64,000 nucleotides of DNA, from contig NZ_JBDPMD010000012.1 in NCBI RefSeq assembly GCF_039871875.1, positions 62,001 to 126,000 on the forward strand. Reading direction: 5' to 3'. The position numbers and the translations under genes were made by a program. Positions 59,293 to 64,000 of the stretch are shown here, piece by piece (positions within the stretch are counted from its first letter, which is position 1; each line of letters begins with the position of its first letter). The notes beneath the pieces were generated by a model. That model saw only the letters and a program-made list of their open reading frames with translations, had not been told where the DNA came from and searched no databases. The stretch is from Sphaerisporangium sp039871875 (lineage in GTDB: Bacteria > Actinomycetota > Actinomycetes > Streptosporangiales > Streptosporangiaceae).

Positions 59293-60552
59293 ATGGTAGA
59301 CATCAAGAACGTCGTCATCCTTGGCGACAGCATGTCCGACATCGGGAACAAGTGGTTATGGCCCACCGGTGAGCTGGGCCGGCTCTTCCGGGCGATGCGC
59401 GTGAACGAGACGGGCCGGTTCAGTGACGGGAAGAACTGGACCGACTTTCTCGTCGAGTGGGCGACCGGCGAGACGCTCATGTGGGGGAACCGGGACCTGG
59501 CGATCAGTAAGTCCACGAACTATCGCACCCTCACGGGGTATTCCGTGCTCGGGGTGGAGTCGTGGGACAAGCCGGTCGAGCCGAAGCCGCCGTTGGACCT
59601 GGAGGCGTACCTCAAGGCGATGAAGGCGCCGCCCAAGGAGACCAAGGCCCTGCCGGAGATCAGGTACGTCAACTACGCCATGGGAGGGGCGATCGTCACC
59701 AACGACTGGTCGCCCAAGTTCGGGGCTCTCACCTACCTCCGGGGGCAGGTGGAGGACTACCTCGCGCAGCGCAGGCACATGTCGGGGGCGTTCACCGGGG
59801 AGACGCTGCACGTCATCTGGGTCGGGCTCAACGACTTCGTCACGGTGGTGCGGCCCGACTACGACCCTTCGAACAAGAACCTGCCGTCCACGGCGGACTT
59901 CGGGGCGTGGTTGTCGTGGAGCCAGACGTATCCGAAGGAACTCGCGAACGGCGTCGGGGTCTTCCCGGCCGTGGCGGAGATCCGGTCCCTGGTCGAGCTG
60001 ATCAACTCCAGTTTCCCCGGGGAGCAGGACAGCCACCACTTCATGGTGGTCGACCTGCCCAGCGTTTACAACGCCATCCGCTTCATGGAGGGCCTGGGCG
60101 ACCCCCAGTGGATCCCCCAGGCCAAAGCGATCGAGCCCGTCATCCGGCGCTACAACGAGATGCTGGCGAGCCTCGTGCACAAGTGGCCGGCCGGTGACCA
60201 TGCGCCGGACCCGGCTCGGGTCCACCTCGTGCGGATGAGCGCGTGGATGGACTACGTCAGCGAGAACCTGGAGACGTGGAAGTTGTCCAAGCAGGCGCAG
60301 GACAAGGGGGTGCGGCCCTTCTACACGCCGGGCCTCCCGCCGACGCCGAAACAGGACCCGGTGACGCCGGACATGCGGCGGCGCATCACGACCAGTGACC
60401 TCGCGCACCCGACCGAGGCGGTGTACGGCGTCATCGCCCGGTACTTCGTGACCCAGGTGGTGGACAGCGGATACACCTTGGGCAGGCTCGACAAGGGCAC
60501 CTGGCGCGCGCACGCGCCCTTCGGCGGCCTGCCCTTCACGGTGCCGGACTGA
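59293..60552 (+). CDS. SGNH/GDSL-type hydrolase
   Basis: The 419-residue protein starts with the GDSL block VVILGDSMSDIGNK (Ser about residue 15), has block II/III-like YVNYAMGGA and VIWVGLNDFV, and block V LAHPTEAVYG carrying the His. No signal peptide is visible. Family members are lipases, esterases or thermolabile haemolysin-like enzymes; substrate unknown. GGGGAGA precedes ATG 59293. Confidence 0.88.
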   Translation: MVDIKNVVILGDSMSDIGNKWLWPTGELGRLFRAMRVNETGRFSDGKNWTDFLVEWATGETLMWGNRDLAISKSTNYRTLTGYSVLGVESWDKPVEPKPPLDLEAYLKAMKAPPKETKALPEIRYVNYAMGGAIVTNDWSPKFGALTYLRGQVEDYLAQRRHMSGAFTGETLHVIWVGLNDFVTVVRPDYDPSNKNLPSTADFGAWLSWSQTYPKELANGVGVFPAVAEIRSLVELINSSFPGEQDSHHFMVVDLPSVYNAIRFMEGLGDPQWIPQAKAIEPVIRRYNEMLASLVHKWPAGDHAPDPARVHLVRMSAWMDYVSENLETWKLSKQAQDKGVRPFYTPGLPPTPKQDPVTPDMRRRITTSDLAHPTEAVYGVIARYFVTQVVDSGYTLGRLDKGTWRAHAPFGGLPFTVPD

Positions 60553-60590
60553 GCGCCCTCCCGCCGGACGTCAGGGGGCGTCTCGCGCGG

Positions 60591-61733
60591 TCACCCCACC
60601 GCGCAGGCGCCCCCGTTCAGCGTGAATGACGCGGGAGACGGGTTGTTCCCCGTGTGCGTCCCGGTGAAGCCGACCCGTAGGGACTGGCCGGGCGCGATGG
60701 TCCTGTTCCAGGAGGCGTTGGCGGCGGTGACGGTTGCGGCGGACTGGGTCCAGGTGGCGGACCAGCCGATGGTCAGGTGCTGGGTGGTGGTGGGGAAGTC
60801 GAAGGCGAGGCGCCATCCGTCCACGGGAGTGGTTCCGGTGTTCTTGAGGGTGATGTCGGCGGTGAAGCCGCTCGCCCAGCTCCTCGCGTTGTAGGTGATC
60901 GCGCAGGTCACCGGGGCCGGTGTGGGGGTGGAGGTGGAGGCCGTCCAGGTGGCGGCGTTGGAGGGGGTGCTCAGGTTGCCGACGTCGTCGCGGGCGACCA
61001 CCTGGAACGTGTAGGACGACTCGGTGCCGAGGCGCACCAGGGTGCGGGGGAGTGTGCTGTCTCCCGCGCGGGTCCAATCCGTCGAGGAGCGGACGAAGGG
61101 CACCCAGACGGTCGTGGGGGTCTGGTCGCGGTACGACCACAGCAGGGTGACGTAGCCGGGGCCGGGGCCACCGCCCACGCGCAGGTCCCAGGGGGCGGAG
61201 GGGTTGGACGGGCCGGGGGTCGGGCTGGGCTGCGGGGGTTCCCGCATGGCCCTTTGCTGGACCAGGAGGCTCGGCTTGCTCCTGTTGCCGGCGGCATCCA
61301 CCGCGACGACGTAGAACAGGTAGGCGCGGCCGGGCGTCAGGCCGTGGACGTCGGCGTTGACATGGGTGCTGAACGTGTTGACGTACGCCTGGACGGGCTC
61401 GAAGGCGGTGGTCGCCGGGGATGTGTACGACCAGGCGAAGATCTCGTACCCGGTGACCGCGACGTCGTCGGTCGACGGGGTCCAGGTGAGGCCGGCCACG
61501 CCGTTCAGGTAGACGTTCCGGGGGCTCAGGCCGACGGGCTCACTGGGCGGCGTGGTGTCGGCGGCACCCGCACCGGCGCCCGCCGCGGCGAGGACGGCCG
61601 GGGCGGCAGGGGCGGGGACGGCGCCTGAGGCGGGTGTCAGGCCGGAGCCCAGGGCGAGCACGGCGGCGGTGGCCGCGCAGAAGCCGAGCAGGAGGCCGCG
61701 CAGGGCGGCTCCGCGGGGACGGGTGTAGGACAT
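60591..61733 (-). CDS. Secreted protein with two FN3 domains and a CBM2
   Basis: The 380-residue protein has a signal peptide (about 1-38), an Ala/Gly/Pro linker, FN3 domains at about 60-160 and 180-272, and a C-terminal CBM2 (about 278-380, cysteines near both ends, WASGFTADITLKNTG and FDFPTTTQHL). There is no catalytic domain, so it is a carbohydrate-binding protein that could display or attach to cellulose or chitin. Confidence 0.9.
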   Translation of the reverse strand: MSYTRPRGAALRGLLLGFCAATAAVLALGSGLTPASGAVPAPAAPAVLAAAGAGAGAADTTPPSEPVGLSPRNVYLNGVAGLTWTPSTDDVAVTGYEIFAWSYTSPATTAFEPVQAYVNTFSTHVNADVHGLTPGRAYLFYVVAVDAAGNRSKPSLLVQQRAMREPPQPSPTPGPSNPSAPWDLRVGGGPGPGYVTLLWSYRDQTPTTVWVPFVRSSTDWTRAGDSTLPRTLVRLGTESSYTFQVVARDDVGNLSTPSNAATWTASTSTPTPAPVTCAITYNARSWASGFTADITLKNTGTTPVDGWRLAFDFPTTTQHLTIGWSATWTQSAATVTAANASWNRTIAPGQSLRVGFTGTHTGNNPSPASFTLNGGACAVG

Positions 61734-62290
61734 GAGGCGCCTCTTTCGTCGGGCGGTTCTCGTCGGGCGGTCAGGATCCCGGCGGGCTCGGCCGTGGTGC
61801 GTGGGGAGGAGCGGATGCCGCCGGGCGCGCCGACGACGGCAGAGGGCCGGCCGCCCGGCTCTGGGCCAGGCATATGTTCGTGACCGGTCGTCGCATCGAC
61901 TCCCCCGAATGGAACGGCTGAATGTCCCGTCTGTCAGGGATCATGCGCCGGATGGGCCACGTGGGCCAGCGCCCGCGGGCCAGCAGGTCCTCGCCGACTG
62001 GTCAGCGTGGCACGCCGTCGCGGGGACGGTGAAAGTTGCACACGCGGCCCGCTGCCGACCCCGGCCGGAGCGGGGTCGACGCCGCCCGTCCGGGGGGTTC
62101 GCGGGCGCCGGCCGGTGATCGGCGCGGTCCCGGTGTTCCTGGGTCAGGGCGCGGTCTTGACTGTCCACGCACGGTGATGACGATGCGCGCACATCGCACC
62201 TTGGGGAACCTGTGCCGGCCGGGAGACACGCGAGCCCCACCCGGCGGGGCGAGGTGCGCGGTGCCGGCGGTTCCGGCGCCGGTCCGGTGT
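61734..62290. other. Non-coding region between FN3-CBM2 and TetR genes
   Basis: No convincing gene is seen in these 557 bases on either strand; the frames present are low-complexity and lack ribosome sites. It should hold the promoter of the FN3-CBM2 gene. No clear riboswitch, tRNA or hairpin terminator was recognised. Confidence 0.5.
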
Positions 62291-62971
62291 TCAGGTCAGG
62301 GCGCGGGCGATGAGGTCGGCGACCATGTCGGGGTCGATGTGGTGGCCGGTGAGGGTGCAGAGATTCTCCTGGTAGAGGAGGACGGCGGCGAAGGTGGCGG
62401 CGGCGGCCTCCAGGCGGGCGGCGTCGCCGCGGCTGCCGGGGAGGGTGAGTTCCAGGGCGAAACCGGCGCGGCGGATGATCTCGGCGTTGAGGTGGCGGAG
62501 GCGGTCGCGCACCAGGCCGTGGGTGTCGGCCTCGCGGAACAGGATGCGCCGCATCGCGGGGGAGGCCCGCAGCGGGACGCGCCGGGCCAGGCGGGCCAGG
62601 GTGCCCGCCGGGTCGCCGGGGACGGCGTCCACCGGCCCGTCGCCGAGCTCCTCGATGCCGGTCCGCTCGTGGATGAGCGCCACGAGCAGGTCGATCTTGC
62701 GGGGGAAGTAGTGGAAGACCAGCCCTTTCGGCACCCCCGCCCGCTTGGCGATCTCCGCTGTGGCCGTGGCGTCGTACCCGCCGCCCGCGAACAACTCCTC
62801 GGCGGCGTCGAGGATGCGCGTGCGCGCGTCGGTACCGCCACCGGGGTCGCCGGAGCCGCCGGAGCCGCCGCCGTGGGCAGTGGTGGTCTCGGAGGAGGTG
62901 GCGTCGTCCTCGGCGGCGTCGGTCCCGGGTCGCCCGCGGGCGGCCCGGGACCGCGCGGCGGGTTCTGTCAC
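62291..62971 (-). CDS. TetR family transcriptional regulator
   Basis: The 226-residue protein has a low-complexity N-terminus (Gly/Ser-rich at about 30-45), then the TetR HTH (RILDAAEELFAGGGYDATAT, EIAKRAGVPKGLVFHYFPRK). The C-terminal ligand domain is helical. The GTG at 62971 overlaps the SPW gene stop (GTGA); an open frame continues upstream but is the other gene region. A TTGACCG..CGGTCAA site before the SPW gene is its probable operator. Confidence 0.88.
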   Translation of the reverse strand: MTEPAARSRAARGRPGTDAAEDDATSSETTTAHGGGSGGSGDPGGGTDARTRILDAAEELFAGGGYDATATAEIAKRAGVPKGLVFHYFPRKIDLLVALIHERTGIEELGDGPVDAVPGDPAGTLARLARRVPLRASPAMRRILFREADTHGLVRDRLRHLNAEIIRRAGFALELTLPGSRGDAARLEAAAATFAAVLLYQENLCTLTGHHIDPDMVADLIARALT

Positions 62972-63315
62972 ACGCGCGTCGGGGTCCCGGCGCGGGTCTG
63001 GAGGGCCGTCCACAGCCCGACGATAACGGTCACGGCCCCGGTGAGCCACGCCGTCCAGGCCGCCGCGGCGGTGCCGTCGAACCCGAACGCCCAGGGCGAC
63101 ACCACGAGCAGCGCCCCGAACGCGGCGGTGACCCAGGAGCTCGCGCCGCCCGCCCCGAGCAGTCCCCAGAGGCCGGAGACCAGCAACAGCGTGCCGAGCA
63201 CCAGCAGAGGCTGGGTGGCTTCGCCGGCGTCACCCGCCCAGAAGAACGCCGCGAGCACCGCCACCAGCCCCGCGACGAACGCGACGACGTCCGCCAAAGA
63301 CTTGGTGAGATCCAT
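62968..63315 (-). CDS. SPW repeat-like membrane protein
   Basis: The 115-residue protein has four helices and the VVSPWAFGFDG motif of the SPW family; a second, degenerate motif lies in the first half. Start 63315 follows GGGAGGGG by 6 bp. First gene of an operon with the TetR regulator; function of the family unknown. Confidence 0.85.
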   Translation of the reverse strand: MDLTKSLADVVAFVAGLVAVLAAFFWAGDAGEATQPLLVLGTLLLVSGLWGLLGAGGASSWVTAAFGALLVVSPWAFGFDGTAAAAWTAWLTGAVTVIVGLWTALQTRAGTPTRV

Positions 63316-63360
63316 CAGATACCCCTCCCAACACATCGAAGGTGTCGTGGACCTCGACAT

Positions 63361-64000
63361 TCATCCCTGATTGACCGCCCGGTCAATGACCCTCAACGTT
63401 ACGGTCTGCTCACCATCAGCGACGACCTCCTGTGCGAACCGGCGGTAGTCGCGGGGAGACATGCCGTACGCGGCGCGGAAGGCGCGGCTGAACGCCGCCG
63501 GGTCGGGAAGACCGCGGCGGGCGGCGATGGCGTGGACGTACCGGTGGTTCAGGGCGGGGTCGGCGAGGTCGCGGCGGCAGGACTCCAGGCGCCGGTGCCG
63601 CACCCAGGCGGCGACCGTCACGCCCTGGTCCCGGAAGAGGCGGTGCAGGTGACGGACGGACACCTGGCAGGCGGCGGCGAGCGTCGCGGGGGTCAGCCCG
63701 GGGTCGCCGAGGTGCGCCTCGATGTGCGCGCGGGCCCGCAGGAACAGGGCGGTGCCGGGGCACGCCCGCGCCGGGCGCCCGAGGTGGTGGGTGCACAACG
63801 CGGTCAGCAACTGCACCGTGAGCCCGGCCAGGTGCGGCCCGTCCGCCGGCGTGAGGGAACGGGCGGCGGCCGCCATGTGCCTGAGACAGCCGCCCAGCAG
63901 CGCGCCGAACCCCGTGCGCCCGCACAGCGGCACACCCGTCAGCCGGCGGACGGCACCGGCAGGCAACGGCAGCACCGCCCTCGGCACCTGCACCATGATC
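63361..64000 (-). CDS. AraC family regulator (partial, N-terminus outside window)
   Basis: About 212 C-terminal residues are visible. The two HTH units of the AraC/XylS domain are seen (LTPATLAAACQVSVRHLHRLF, then YVHAIAARRGLPDPAAFSRA and AFRAAYGMSPRDYRRFA). The upstream part resembles the end of an AraC-binding-like sensor domain. The frame is open at the window edge, so the start is not in view; an ATG at 63996 is probably internal. Confidence 0.88.
   Translation of the reverse strand, partial: IMVQVPRAVLPLPAGAVRRLTGVPLCGRTGFGALLGGCLRHMAAAARSLTPADGPHLAGLTVQLLTALCTHHLGRPARACPGTALFLRARAHIEAHLGDPGLTPATLAAACQVSVRHLHRLFRDQGVTVAAWVRHRRLESCRRDLADPALNHRYVHAIAARRGLPDPAAFSRAFRAAYGMSPRDYRRFAQEVVADGEQTVTLRVIDRAVNQG
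63371..63386. promoter_or_regulatory. TetR-type operator within the end of the AraC gene
   Basis: TTGACCGCCCGGTCAA is a perfect dyad of TTGACCG arms, a common TetR-family site. It is 56 bp upstream of the SPW gene on its strand and includes a TTGACC -35-like sequence, while lying in the last codons of the AraC gene. Confidence 0.7.

Overview
The window is very GC-rich, with codon third positions almost always G or C, polar operons with ATGA/GTGA overlaps, and family combinations typical of filamentous actinomycetes: an XRE-DUF5753/DUF397/anti-sigma-type ATPase triad, HTH-plus-helical-repeat regulators, secreted CBM2 and discoidin enzymes, SPW and ClpX-zinc-finger small proteins. I infer a soil or plant-associated member of the Actinomycetia, perhaps Streptosporangiales; the genus cannot be fixed from sequence alone. 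I saw no tRNA, rRNA or CRISPR array.

Layout. 1-4,000: a sensor kinase and response regulator (cut by the window start) divergent from a two-gene ABC-2 exporter. 4,000-5,700: a WhiJ-like regulatory triad. 5,700-8,100: an orphan protein and an unusual hydrolase-methyltransferase fusion. 8,400-18,100: a 2,782-residue secreted RHS/YD polymorphic toxin with a low-GC toxin tail and two low-GC genes that may include its immunity function. 18,100-20,550: methyltransferase, DUF2975 membrane protein, AlaX-type tRNA editing enzyme. 21,100-41,300: a polysaccharide-degrading region (GH16 with two discoidin domains, discoidin-DUF1996 protein, GH-A enzyme with FN3 and CBM2, GH115, GH3) whose promoters carry CebR-like and GAAA/TTTC palindromes. 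It is interrupted by a DUF305 lipoprotein, an FAD reductase, a nucleobase salvage cluster (NCS1 permease, 2OG oxygenase, fungal-type cytosine deaminase, PucR regulator) and an LLM/FMN-reductase pair. 41,300-44,300: repeats, then small housekeeping-like genes (CoA-binding, MazG, ADP-ribosylglycohydrolase).

44,300-52,000 is a defence-like island. One operon encodes an HTH/helical-repeat regulator, a TIR protein whose tail resembles bacterial amyloid signalling motifs, a large NTPase-like protein with a related N-terminal tip, and a membrane-anchored protein. Beside it lie an HNH endonuclease, a decayed copy of a GntR regulator and an IS5-type transposase scar. 52,000-64,000: the intact GntR regulator controlling ACC deaminase (acdS), a small secreted SH3-like protein, an HxlR/NmrA pair, a zinc-finger/MazG pair sharing mirrored operators, a PLP decarboxylase, an SGNH hydrolase, an FN3-CBM2 secreted protein, and an SPW-TetR operon next to an AraC regulator cut by the window end.

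Three copies of a roughly 57-bp hairpin-forming repeat (19.6, 30.6 and 41.5 kb) lie in intergenic spaces and appear to be a dispersed family. The TIR/NTPase operon is my main candidate for an undescribed system.
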